The notes under the pieces were generated by a model. That model was given only the letters and a program-made list of their open reading frames with translations. It made no database searches and had not been told where the DNA came from. From Lytechinus pictus (Eukaryota > Echinodermata > Echinoidea > Temnopleuroida > Toxopneustidae): a DNA stretch of 64,000 nucleotides. The DNA lies in the NCBI RefSeq assembly GCF_037042905.1, contig NC_087252.1:28076994-28140993 (forward strand), in the 5' to 3' direction. This document shows positions 1 through 10,839 of the stretch, in pieces (the stretch's first letter is position 1; the number at the start of each line of letters is the position of its first letter). The position numbers and the translations under genes were made by a program.

Positions 1-925
1 CATCATGCAAAAAAAATTACAATGAAATTGTTTTGTACATGCACTTACCAATTACCTAATTGTTTGTATCAGACAATTTTTTGTTTGGTTTTCGGGGGGA
101 GGGGGGGGTAGGGGGTACTTTTCCCAACCTATTGCCTAAATCTGCAACATTTTTTAAGCTTAACATTGTGATGAAGGGGATTTCCAGGGTCCCTTTTTTA
201 GTTTCTAGGATTCTTTTGAGCATTGCCTCGCTAAAAGTAAATTCCTGGTTTTTATACCTGTTAGTAGTGTGGACGTGTGATACAATTTTGTTTTTAAGTT
301 TTTTTAAAGTATAGATGAAAAGTGAAATTTGACAGTTCTGATCAATGTTGCATGGATCTACTGTGTTTTTTTTTTCTAATTTACAAATAGTTCAGTTTCA
401 GTTTAGAAGCTGGAGTTTATTTTTTGTTGACAGCTTAAAAAAGAAATTAGCAAAGAAAATGATTAAACAAATTATGATGAGAATTGAAATCCGACAGATA
501 TGAACAAGCATTGCATGCACTGACCAGAATAGAAATCAATAAAACTACATGGCTGCATGAGATTCGGGGGAGGGGTATGTGTAGCCTAGGGGAGGAGACC
601 CTTATTCATTTTGCCTTTTTTGAGGGGAGGGGGAGGTAGGAGAAGGAAAAGGTTTAAAAAAGTCAATATAAAACTGATGAATATATTATGGGTATATAGT
701 CAGAAAAATCCATGTGTACAGTCAATGCAATATTAAATTACTAATAGGAAAACATGTAGCTGCTATGACCCCACCAACCCCACCCCCGCGAGTAAGTAAA
801 ACATACATTTCTTATCTTTTGATAATTAAAAATGTAAAGTATTATGAAACTTTTATGATTTAAAAAAGCCTTACATATAAGTACCAAGAAAATTATGCCT
901 TTGAAAATCATATAGCACTGGTAAA
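1..925. other. AT-rich non-coding DNA, nothing recognised
   Basis: I see no coding exon with splice sites, no inverted repeat and no RNA gene here. There are several G-rich runs (about 90-115, 565-600, 620-640) and a C-rich run near 770-790. The 84-residue open frame from 60 is low complexity and has no family resemblance. Confidence 0.5.
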
Positions 926-937
926 TGTTAATGTGTA

Positions 938-1548
938 TTGTCAGTTACCGACAAGTAATTATAAAAATGTTCAAATCAAAGAAGGAATTAAGAAAAAGAA
1001 AAAGTTTTTTCATTGAAATGTTCCTAGAAACTCGGGTATACTTCCACATCAAGCTCACTTTCATGTGAAGCCCTGCACAGAAGATACAATGCAATGATTC
1101 CACACATTTGACTTCCAACTTATCTCTACATGGCAAATTAAGTGTAATGTCAGTTACCGTAATGTCAGTTACCAGCATGGTTGTGGAAAAATTATCATAG
1201 CCCCCAAAAGACAAAAACAAAATGTTTACTATTTTGACACATGTTAACCTAGTAATGAAGGTATATTTACATATTCAAATTATTACTCTATCTACTCAGG
1301 GACATGAGATATTTCAATTTTAATGAACACCCTGAAATTGCATGTCCTTTTGCGTAATGTCAGTTACCGACACATTTTTGCTTGCTGATGCGTAAAAAAA
1401 TGTGGTTACATAGGAAAACTTAGTATCAGAGTATACAGCAAGGTTCACTTTATTAACTCTATCAAAAGCAAACTCCCATCATTTGTTGTTTTAGAGATAC
1501 ACACAATGAAAGGTGGGAAAACATTGTGCCGTGTAATGTCAGTTACCG
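938..1548 (+). repeat. Dispersed TAATGTCAGTTACCG motif, five copies
   Basis: A 14-15 base motif recurs in the same orientation at about 938-950 (as ATTGTCAGTTACCGACA), 1145-1159, 1160-1173 (directly abutting the previous copy), 1355-1369 and 1534-1548. Two copies extend to the near-palindrome TGTCAGTTACCGACA. Sequence between copies is AT-rich and not obviously repeated, so this is not a simple tandem array. The core CAGTTA/TAACTG matches the known Myb recognition consensus YAACTG; regulatory function is only a possibility. It may instead be the remnant of a repeat family. Confidence 0.45.
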
Positions 1549-1999
1549 TGAAAATGCCCATAAACGTTTATAAACCTCGGGGACTATTCTGCAAATATAA
1601 TGAAAATTCATTCAAATGGGGGAGAGCAATCGGTAATTTTTATCATAAAATGCAAAGAAGCCTGAAACTAAAAAAAAAACTATAATGCAGATTCAGATAC
1701 ATGTGGTGACGCAACATTTGTTCCTGCGACATTTCAGTCTTGCATCCTAAGGGTTAGAGTTAGGATTGTAAAAGAATTTTGATTTATTTTGGTTTTGGTT
1801 TTTTTTTTAAATGTGCTTTACAGTTCATAGGAATTTCGCTATATGCATAGAATCAGAATTTTCTTGGTAGTTTATGCATCAAATATAAAGCTCCAATTCA
1901 TTTGATTCAATATAGCAGCAGTGCTGACTTTGAAAATGACAAAAATAATTATTCACAAACAACACCATTCATGTAATAACAAGTGGAATGCCTCTGACC

Positions 2000-2877
2000 G
2001 TCTCACCTGCATCACGCGATTCAATATAGCAGCAGTGCTGATTTTGAAAACTAAGTACTATAACTCGTAAGATGTTCAGTGATACTTGATTACTCTTATT
2101 TAAACGTTTTATGAACTAGACCAATACACTTTACAGAGATATGATGGTAATTCAACAAATACCCCCAACGTGGCCAAAGTTCATTGACCTTACATGGCCT
2201 TTAACCTTGATCATGTGACCTGAAACTCGCACAGGATGTTTAGTGATACTTGATTACTCTTATGTCCAAGTTTCACGAGTCAGATCCATAAACTTTCACA
2301 GTTATGATGGTAATTCAACAGATACCCCCATTATGGCCAAAGTTCATTGACCTTTGACCTTGGTCATGTGACCTAAAATGCGCACAGGATGTTCAGTGAT
2401 ACTTGATTGCTCTTCTGTCCAAGTTTTATGAACTAGACCAACACACTTTCAAAGTTATGATGGTAATTCAACAAATAATGACGTGAAACTCATGCAGGAT
2501 GTTTAGTGATACTTGATAAATTTACCTTAAATGTATAAGTTTCATGAACTAGGTCCATATATTTTCTAAGTTATGATGACATTTCAAAAACTTAACCTTA
2601 GGTTAAGATTTTGATGTTGATTCCCCCAACATGGTCTAAGTTCATTGACCCTAAATGACCTTTGACCTTGGTCATGTGACATGAAACTCAGGCGGGACGT
2701 TCAGTAATACTTGATTAACCTTATGGCCAAGTTTCATGAACTAGGTCCATATACTTTCTAAGTTATGCTGTCATTTCAAAAACGTAACCTCAGGTTAAGA
2801 TTTGGTGTTGACGCCGCCGCCGCGGCTGCCGTCGGAAAAGCGGCGCCTATAGTCTCACTCTGCTATGCAGGTGAGAC
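2000..2877 (+). mobile_element. TIR element with internal TGACCTTTGACC tandem array
   Basis: The segment starts GTCTCACCTGCAT (2000-2012) and ends with its exact inverse ATGCAGGTGAGAC (2865-2877). Inside, a unit of very roughly 110-200 bases repeats. It contains AAGTTCATTGACC, TGACCTTTGACCTTGGTC, GTGACCTGAAACTC, GATGTTCAGTGATACTTGAT and AAGTTTCATGAACTAG. A GC-rich stretch (about 2810-2850) precedes the right terminus. There is no open frame, so it is non-autonomous. The subterminal sequence after the left TIR (about 2018-2054) is also present just upstream (about 1910-1946), suggesting a truncated neighbour copy. No clear target-site duplication was found. Confidence 0.65.
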
Positions 2878-3234
2878 AATAATATACTACTATGTTCGTT
2901 GACCCTAAATGGCATTTGACCTTGGCCAAGTGACCTAAGACTTACAGTGCAAGATGAGCAATGATACTGGATTACCCCTACATGTATGTCCACATTTCAC
3001 TACAGTATAAAGTTATGATAGCAATTCAACAATTACCCACAACATGGCCAAAGTTAAATGACCTCTGACGATGTTCATGTGACCTGAAACTCGCACAGGA
3101 TGTTCACTGATACTTGATCACTCTGATGTCCAAGTTCTATGAACTAGATCCATAAACATTCAAAGTTATGGTGGTAATCCAACAAATACCCCCAACATGA
3201 CCAACGTTCATTGACGCTACATGACCTTTGACCT
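2348..3234 (-). promoter_or_regulatory. Perfect DR1 nuclear-receptor half-site pairs
   Basis: The 13-mer TGACCTTTGACCT occurs exactly at 2348-2360, 2656-2668 and 3222-3234. On the minus strand it reads AGGTCAAAGGTCA, the textbook DR1 site bound by HNF4, RXR and COUP-TF class receptors. One- or two-mismatch versions are in most other units of the array (near 2190, 2894, 3380, 3544). The motif match is direct; binding or function is unproven, and the site is carried as part of a repeat unit. Confidence 0.35.
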
Positions 3235-3735
3235 CGGTCATGTGATCTGAAACTCACACAGGATGTTGAGTGATACTTAATTACACTTATATCCAAGTTT
3301 CATGAACTAGATCCATTAACTTTCAAAGTTAAAGTTACGATGGTAATTCAACAAATACCCCCTAAGTTCATTGACCTCAAATGACCTTTTACCTTGGTCA
3401 TGCGACCTGAAACTGGCATAAGATGTTCAGTGATACTTGATAACTCTTTTTATGAACTAGATGTACAGTAACTCAAAAAACATTCAAAGTTACGATGGAA
3501 ATTCAACAAATACCCCAAAATGCCTAAAGTTCATTGACCCTAAATGACCTTTAACCTTCGTCATGTGACCTGAAATCAACACATGAAATTCATTAATACT
3601 TGATTACCCTTATGTCCAAGTTTCATGAACTAGGTCCATAAGTTATTATGTAATTTCAAAAACTTACACTGCCACCGCTGTCATCTGAAAAGCGGCGCTA
3701 ATAGTCTCGCTCTGCTACATGTTGATGCAGACAAG
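2885..3735 (+). mobile_element. Truncated second copy of the TGACCTTTGACC-array element
   Basis: The same repeat unit continues (GATGTTCACTGATACTTGAT, AAAGTTCATTGACC, TTTCATGAACTAG). It ends in a right-terminus-like sequence, AAGCGGCGCTAATAGTCTCG, at about 3690-3710 followed by a degraded ATGCAGACAA. The left TIR is absent, so this looks like a 5'-truncated neighbour in the same orientation as the 2000-2877 element. It has no coding potential. Confidence 0.55.
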
Positions 3736-4840
3736 CCAAAAATCTTTTGGTTTTTATAATATATGGGCCAAAAACTCAAGTCGAACAAGCAAAGCACAGC
3801 AATGACAGCATGGTTTCAATTGTATGGCTAGCAATCAGCACAACTATAGACTTGTGCCAGCATTTTCCATGACAAACTTAAAAGCCCAGATAGGAGCATA
3901 AAAGCCATTACCCATCACCAAAAAAGTCTAGATCTAGATCTGAAGTTCATTAAAAAATAACTTGGTAGCGTGGACAAGTAAGATTTCGATAATCATTTCT
4001 ACAAAAATGCAAAATGATTTTAATATTGATATCATTATTACAACATGCTACATATATTTTCAATAACAATATCTTATTTTTTTACCATTTCTGCCAGCAG
4101 GAAATGATTTTGGGCAAGCCGAAGAACTCGCCCGCTTTCATCTTTATTTCATACACCCTGTACAGTAATCTTTGGTGGGTTTAGAAATGCCCAAATGTTT
4201 AATTTTTCAAATTAGGAAAACTTTGTCTTCGAAGTTTATAGGGGGTCCTTTTCTTAGACTTGCCCTTTGCCAAACCTTCTTTATGTAAAGCAGTTTGATA
4301 TTATTAACGTTTTTTTTTATAGGGGGGGTCATACATTGTACGATTGATATTAATAGAAATAAATGCCCGATCAGAAGCTTTTGAATGTCATGTGAGACCT
4401 CTCACTTGATTGAACCTCCACTTCTTTGGAGATTCCTGGGCAGGTGTTCATGTAAGTATCAATTGACTATTAAACTTAAAGTAAATTACTTGGCATTTTG
4501 CTTTGCTAAGCAAAATGCTTATCCTATTCAATTCACTTCAAAGTATTTTTAAAGTCAACTTTAGGCAAAATACTTCCTAATAATGTTACGTCATAAAGCC
4601 CAAGCCAAATGAATGAGCTATATAGGCTATGTATCCTGCTGAGCTGGGCACATTGTTGACTTCGGTCTTCACAATGCACGACACAAGCAAGACACAAGCC
4701 AGGTGGGTGGCTGTCTTAAAACATGTACATGTACATGTATATTGTTAAGCAAAATACTTTTAAAATCAAGCCATACATGTAGAACTGAATACCAAAGATG
4801 GATAAAGTATTACTCTGGCAAAATTTATATCGAATAAAAT
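3736..4840. other. AT-rich non-coding DNA
   Basis: No exon, RNA gene or clear terminal repeat is visible. A short palindrome, GCATTTTGCTTTGCTAAGCAAAATGC, lies near 4495-4520, and related GCAAAATAC words recur nearby (about 4564 and 4748). Confidence 0.4.
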
Positions 4841-5094
4841 CAGCTTACTACCTTTCTGAAAAATAGCGAATTTTGATGGCAAACAGATTGGGATCAGTCA
4901 GGGTCTTCTTTAATCACCGTCAGCTACAGCTGAGCCGATGGACGCGCCAGCAAATTGGCTGGCACGTTCGTACGCTCAGATGGTGCTGCGCTGATGGTGA
5001 TCAAGCGATCAAAGAAGAAACTGGCTGATCCTGATCTATTTGTCATCAAAATTCCCTTATTTTCCGCCATATTTTTCGGAAAGGTGGTAAGCTG
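4841..5094. repeat. 250-bp imperfect inverted repeat (fold-back)
   Basis: The left arm starts CAGCTTACTACCTTTC at 4841 and the right arm ends GAAAGGTGGTAAGCTG at 5094. Internal blocks also pair, for example AATTTTGATGGCAAACAG with a right-arm block around TTTGTCATCAAAATT, and TCTTCTTTAATCACCGTCAGC with GCTGATGGTGATC plus AAAGAAGA. The arms are about 85-105 bases around a GC-rich centre. It has no open frame, consistent with a MITE or fold-back remnant. Confidence 0.6.
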
Positions 5095-5221
5095 AATGTA
5101 TTTAGCATATCTTTATAATTTCTTGTCTTTTGCCACGCGTCAAAAAGCAAAATTTAGGAATAATCGAGAAGGGTGCAAAAGTCCCCCCATCTACATAGAC
5201 GCTGTACATGTATACATGTAG

Positions 5222-6164
5222 TTAAGGACGTTCCACAGTTAAAGTGAAATCCATGTCATTTTCACAAAACTTTGCACATAGATACTTTAGAACCTTAATA
5301 TTCGAAATATGCAAAAATTAACATAGGTCCATGTGCTTGATTTTTTGCTATAGAGCTTCAAAGTTCACCCAAATTGATGTTCTTAAGAATTGCGCATTCA
5401 AAAGAATTTGGCATTTTTAGACCGCCCAAGATTACTACAATGAGTTTAAACCTCCATTACTCATTCAAAATACATGAAAAAGTCATCAAACTTCGCAAGA
5501 GAGTTAATAATTGTATCGTTAGAATGGAGAATCTATTAATAGTGCTATTTGTTTGCAATTTTTAGTTTAACAGCACTGTCAGTTCTTAAAAATGGCGTAA
5601 AAGATAACAAAATCCCAATCTGAAAAATGTAAAATTTCAGTAACAAACTACAAACGTACAATAAATGCTGCACTTTATTCAAAATCCATGTCATTTTCAC
5701 CAAAATTTGCAGAGTTGTAGAGGAAGGTATACCTAAGAGGTACAAACATTAAAAAATAGGGGTTCATGTGCTTGTCTTTAAACTATCAGCATGTTTATTA
5801 GAGCAAATGTGCTTTTTAAAACACCAAAAATGGGCCGAATGCTTAGTATCTATGTGAAGAAAAAATCAAAACCACTCTACCATTTATTCAAACTCGGGCT
5901 AATATTCGTGATTCTTGGCAGCACTGCAGAGTAAAGTATTTTGAAATTGTAGAGAATATTTTTTTGAATGGTCCATGGAATAATTCAATTTTTTAGCTTC
6001 ATGAAATAACGCATCGGATCTGCAGTTAAAGTGCAGAAGATGAGAAAAATAAGCTCATACCCGCAGCTAATTAATACCTGTTCATCCATTGTGACGTCAG
6101 CGCGCAGAGTGTAAACTATGCGCAGATCATAATGCGCACAAATATAACTGTGGAACGTCCTTAA
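5222..6164. mobile_element. TTAA-bounded MITE with 20-bp perfect TIRs
   Basis: The left end TTAAGGACGTTCCACAGTTA (5222-5241) is matched by its exact reverse complement at 6145-6164, so the 943-bp segment is bounded by TTAA on both sides. TTAA is the target duplicated by piggyBac-type transposases, although the inner TIR does not begin with the usual CCY. The interior contains a diverged direct repeat (AAATCCATGTCATTTTCAC near 5247 and 5681). No transposase is encoded. Confidence 0.7.
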
Positions 6165-6209
6165 GCGGTGGTTGTTTGCTTCACTACTACGAGCCCAATG
6201 GCTGTCATC

Positions 6210-6282
6210 GGTCTATTGACAGAGGGGATACCCCGAAGCTAGACGAAGTGTTGGCGGAGCGTATCCCTGACAGAAATAGACC
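6210..6282. repeat. Short imperfect palindrome
   Basis: GGTCTATTGACAGAGGGGATAC (about 6210-6231) pairs with GTATCCCTGACAGAAATAGACC (about 6261-6282) apart from a two-base gap and mismatches. The loop is about 30 bases. It lies just beyond the TTAA element. Confidence 0.4.
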
Positions 6283-7119
6283 TATTTATCGGTCTAAATC
6301 TAATTAGTCCCTATATCTTGTTTGTGATTTATTTGGTGAATCAATTTTGTAATATTTTTTTTTACATTGTGAAAGTGGCAGAGTGGTCTTGATGAGCAGG
6401 GAAATGTGGGGCAGGCCTGGACAGATTAATTACAAAATTATAGACTAATTCCTCATTTGACTAATTAAACCTACATGTAGACTGATTTTTTTCAAACATT
6501 TTCTAATTTTTTTTGTCCTCCTCTTACACAGACGGATGACAGCCACTGGGATCGCAATGGAGGAGCAAGCAAAATTTAGGAGTTATCGAGGACGGGTAAA
6601 AGCACACGCATACACAAATCTCGAATGCGGGTGCTTCTGGCTGAAAATCAAGTTGCACAAGATTTGTCATGTTTTTGAGTTGCATTTGAATTGCAACTCT
6701 TTCTCTAGACCAAAAGCTTTGGTCTCTGTTATGTTGGTTGTTCAGCTGAACTCCATTGGCTTCACTCACCAAATACAGAGACCGAAGTTCTAGCGCGATC
6801 TGTACAGCCTACAGTACAGGGGACTCAATGGCCATATGTTTATGTACTATGTTCGAATAAAACAGGGACTGAGGGAGGTGAAGTTGCGCAACAGCCGAGG
6901 TAAGTCACTGTTTTTGTTCCTTTTAACTCGATTTTTTCCCCGTTTTTTGGCAATTAATGCCAAGAGGGAATATTAATTTGCATGCCATTTCGGTCGCATT
7001 AATTTTTAAAAGTTTGATTCATTGAAGACAAAAATTGAAGAGCCCCCGACGGGGGGAATTTGCATTATAAGTCCCCTAATGAGTAATGTGGTGGCTGCAC
7101 GATTGACGGTCGATAGCGA

Positions 7120-7188
7120 GCCGTCTGTGTACGAGGAGAAATTTAAAATAAAAAATAAAAAATTTAAAAACTCCTCGAAACAGACGGC
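7120..7188. repeat. AT-looped hairpin
   Basis: GCCGTCTGT (7120-7128) pairs with ACAGACGGC (7180-7188), and CGAGGAG with CTCCTCG inside it. The A/T loop includes AAATTTAAAAT and AAAAATTTAAAAA. The structure could form a stem-loop in DNA or RNA; no function is assigned. Confidence 0.4.
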
Positions 7189-7279
7189 TGCCAGTGCCAG
7201 CTGTCTAGGAATGGCCAGTATCTCTCTCTCTCATGCATGTGTATGTGACTGATTTGGTCTTTCATTTTTTCGTTCTTAC

Positions 7280-7445
7280 AAAATCTTACTGACCTCCGGC
7301 TCAGGCTCAGCTCCTCCCTCGCTCGCGCTCGCCTTCGGTGGTGGAGTTCCTCGAGTCGAGACACCACGGCGCGGCAGCGGGAGCCCTCGGCCTCAGCGGC
7401 CGCTTTCGCACTTGCAGCTGCACAGAACAGTGGCACAGGCACAGC
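7280..7445. other. Small CpG-rich island
   Basis: The base composition changes sharply to GC-rich with many CpG dinucleotides (TCGCTCGCGCTCGCC, GGCGCGGCAGCGG, GCGGCCGC) in otherwise AT-rich DNA. The minus strand is open for about 90 codons (Arg/Glu/Ala-rich) up to a donor-like GAG|GTCAGT near 7290, but it has no ATG in frame and no recognisable domain. It could be a first exon or promoter of an unannotated gene, or a GC-rich repeat. Confidence 0.25.
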
Positions 7446-7449
7446 GCAG

Positions 7450-8880
7450 TTAACATAACTGACTACCAGCTACCCTCCGATTACACCCTAATTTGTCATT
7501 AAAAACAATGACATGAATTTATATTGAAACCTTACCATCACTGCAATCCAGTACGTATCTCCAAAAAGCTATTTCCAAATCGAAACATGACTTTTTTATG
7601 TATTACATCCATTTTCACATCGACTTTTTCAGAGTGAAACCATTCCCATCATGCCTCACGATGTTGTTGTCACTTCATTAACATATTGTTGTTAGGCAAC
7701 TTTGACCCCGCCCATTGAAAATGACAGGAAGTTCTAGGACGTAGTCGCCCTGCGATTACTCTACCAAAAAATGTATCGCCCTTGCAAATGACGGTCAAAA
7801 CACTGCCGTATATAAATAAGGTGGATTGCATGGGGAACGCCCCTCCGAAAATAAGTTTCACGACAAATTAAAAAAAGAAGAAGAAAAGAAAAGGAAATGG
7901 ATAGAGTAATATTATTTTCTGAATATTATGTAAAATCTAATTTGGAAAAATAATATTTGATAGTTTTATTAAGAAAGGTCAAATGTTTTGATCACTCGAT
8001 CACCTCGTTCTTTCGCATCTTTTAGAACCATCCGCTATATATCTAACCTCTCAAAATTTTCGGATTATAAAAGTCTCAAAATCATTGATACACCCTTAAC
8101 AGTTAGACAAAAGAGTCGCGCAATTAAAGCAAGTTGCCAGGAAATCACAATTAAAAAATATTCTTGCAACTTTTTCGCGACGGCTTCCAATTCTCTCGGC
8201 CTACTTGACAGCTATCTCCAAATTAATCTACGTCGGAATTAAAAAGTCTGACATGAAAATGACGGACAGCTACAGGGCGGACGTGTGTAAGCATATGCGC
8301 GTGTCGCTACAATGTTTCGCCAAAATTTATTTACACTATTTCTTTGGGAGAGTCAAAGGATATTAAAGAGGATAATACAAATCTAAATCAGATCATTTTC
8401 GGGAGTTCTGAATTTAAAAGGCCATGAAGTAGATATTTCACTATAAATATCTTGAGTCTTTTCCACAACTTTCACCCTTTCACATTAACTTTCACCCTCC
8501 TGTCCGTGTTTTGATTAGGCCTTATAATCATTCCATTCCATGTTATAGGGATTGTCTATGGCGAAAGACGATAAAGATGCCAAAATTCTCTGACATCCGA
8601 TTTGTTTTCCCTTGTTCCTTATCAATGGGGCCATTACAGTTAGGCAGCTGATTGCAGGGTGAAAGATTTATGAATATATTACATTTAGAGTTTTGCATTG
8701 AACTTATTTTGTCAATTATGTATTTATTCAAGGAAATATGCTCTCCGGCAGGTTCTCTTAATCATGTTTTGCATTTATTTATGTTGTCCTATATTTTCTC
8801 TTGATACGAATATTGTTGTGTAAAATGTGTCTTGAAATAAACTCATATCTCATCTTCAATCAATTATCAATAAATCAATC
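7450..8880. other. Non-coding DNA, nothing recognised
   Basis: I find no splice-bounded exon, TIR or RNA gene. A sequence near 8800-8850 (TTGTGTAAAATGTG, then AATAAACTCATATC) resembles a polyadenylated 3' end of a retroelement or transcript, but nothing upstream supports a gene. Confidence 0.35.
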
Positions 8881-8882
8881 AA

Positions 8883-9460
8883 CCCTGATAGCAGAAACTG
8901 GTAAAAATGACGTCATAATTACGTCAGTTTAACGACGAGTGTCACGTCATTTTGACGTCGTAACATGACGTCTTATTGACGGGATCTTGCACCCGCGAAT
9001 AACGTCATTATGACGTCTCCAAGAGTGACTACGACGTCTTAATGACGTCTTAGCAACGTTTTTACAACGTTTTCCTGACCAGTATCAAGGGTCAGATTGA
9101 CGTCGTGTATTGACGTGATTATGACGTCTTCGAGAGTCAACAACGACGTCTTAATGACATCCGTGCAACGTGTTCCTGACCGGTTTTAGACGTCATATTA
9201 ATGTAATTATGACGTCTTTAAAAGTCATCTACGACGTCTTAATGACAACTTTGCAACGTATTCCTGACCAGTTTCAGACGTCATATTAATGTAATTATGA
9301 CGTCTTTATAAGTCAACTACGACGTCTGAATGACGACTTTGCAACATATTGCTGACTAGTAATAGACGTCATATTGACGTCGCATATTGAAATGAATATG
9401 ACGTCTTTTGGAGTCAACTATGATATCTTAACGTATTCTGACGTGATAATGACCTAAACA
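8883..9460 (+). repeat. CRE-like (TGACGTC) repeat element, copy A
   Basis: Starting with CCCTGATAGCAGAAACTGG at 8883, the segment is built from diverged units of about 87-105 bases. They contain TTCCTGACCAGT, AGACGTCATATTAATGTAAT, TATGACGTCTTT and CTACGACGTCTTAATGAC. TGACGTC/GACGTCA words occur more than a dozen times, including the palindromic CRE core TGACGTCA. The same terminus, inverted (TCTGCTATCAGGG), ends a similar array at 31.45 kb, so both belong to one family in opposite orientation. It has no coding capacity. Confidence 0.6.
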
Positions 9461-10004
9461 TTAAATTCTACATGCAATGTACATACACACATCACTTCAA
9501 AGACCTTGTCATTGAGGATTATCTATATTTGGTGAATACTGAGGTGGTCTGACAATGTCCAGCATTCCCAGTAACAATATAATGATCCTCCATGCCAGGG
9601 CCTTGCATAACTTGTCTCGGTCTCAAGAACATGACCCCCCCCCCCCCCCCCCCGAAAAAAAAAATATACAAAAATGGAAAACGAAATCAAATACATGTAC
9701 GCATTTCAATTACGAAATCGTGGCAAATATTCTATTAATAAATAAAAGTTGCATAACATATTACCAGCAAAAAAAAAAGGAATACAAAATGTTGAAAACT
9801 CTAAATAGATTGAAAAAAAAACACTTTTCTATGAAAATGCAGTATTAGGGTCAAAGGAATGAAATTACAATGTTTGTTATACCAATACATACAATTGTAC
9901 ATGTATAAATACACATTAATACATAACAGAGGCATAATGATCTCCAAGAATAAAGCTTTTTCGTTGAAATTGTAATTAAATATACCTTCAGCTTTAGACA
10001 ACTA

Positions 10005-10830
10005 TGTAATGTAGGTAAATATATACTGTATGTAAAAAAAAAATACCCGAGTTGGAATAGTTTCAGGATTTATGGAAGCTCGCATTTGGGTGAAAGAATC
10101 ATACATGTACATTAATTCTTATGAAATGTTTGGGTTGTATTACACTATCACTTAGGGCCAGGGGTAAAAGACAGTAGTTGCAGCAAACAATTATTTCTTC
10201 GGAAAGTCTTTTAAATTAAGGTTAATTGTCAAAATATTGTACATAATCTAGATCTGGGCCCTGTCTTACAAAGAGTTACGATTGATCCGATCAATCATAA
10301 CTCTATGGAAATCCATCAGTGTCATAATTTTTTTTCTACGAAAAATTTGCACAATGTCCTTTGTATGCAAAGAGAAACGCAGCGAATTTTTGAAAAAACA
10401 ATGAATGCATGAACATACATCATAGCTAGAAAATATTTTGAACAAACATGCTTAATAGATGTTAACGTTGCTGACCGTCCATAGTTGCGATTGATCGGAT
10501 CAATCATAACTCTTTGTAAGACGGGGCCCTGGTAAATTAATGTAAACTTGTATCTTTGTAAAATCATGAATTTTGATCTTAAAATCAATAATTCTGATGA
10601 TCACTAACACAGAAAAGCATATGTGGGACAAGACAGTGTATTATGATTGATTTGAAAAATACCCGACATTTGATAAAATTACATGCTTATTTTGCTCATT
10701 TCTCAGCAATAACACATTTTCTTCCCGAGCTTTTTGGCACACATCTTTTATATATACATACACTTTGCTGGTAATTCTGTTGGATTCTGTTCGAACTCAT
10801 TTTAAGATAGTTACTACTAGAGGTGCGCTA
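10005..10830 (+). repeat. Direct duplication, unit A (filled site)
   Basis: This segment and 10840-11330 share long blocks in the same order. They include CAACTATGTAATGTAGG, ATATACTGTATGTAAAAAAA, GGATTTATGGAAGCT, GCATTTGGGTGAAAGAATCAT, AAAAGACAGTAGTTGCAGC, AAATCATGAATTTT and CTTATTTTGCTCATTTCTCA. Unit A differs by carrying a 272-bp MITE at 10257-10528. A third, more diverged copy is at about 14510-14815. Confidence 0.7.
10257..10528. mobile_element. MITE with about 50-bp TIRs and 3-bp CTG duplication
   Basis: The left arm GGCCCTGTCTTACAAAGAG...GATTGATCCGATCAATCATAACTCT is mirrored at the right end as ...GATTGATCGGATCAATCATAACTCTTTGTAAGACGGGGCC. CTG flanks both ends (10254-10256 and 10529-10531). 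The paralogous empty site in unit B reads ACATCTGGTACATTAATG (11093-11110), which gives the insertion boundaries directly. It is non-autonomous. Confidence 0.75.
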
Positions 10831-10839
10831 TTAACTTAA

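Noticed and set aside
8883..9460. CRISPR-like array
   Set aside because: Units are degenerate and variable in length with no unique spacers, and the genome is eukaryotic.
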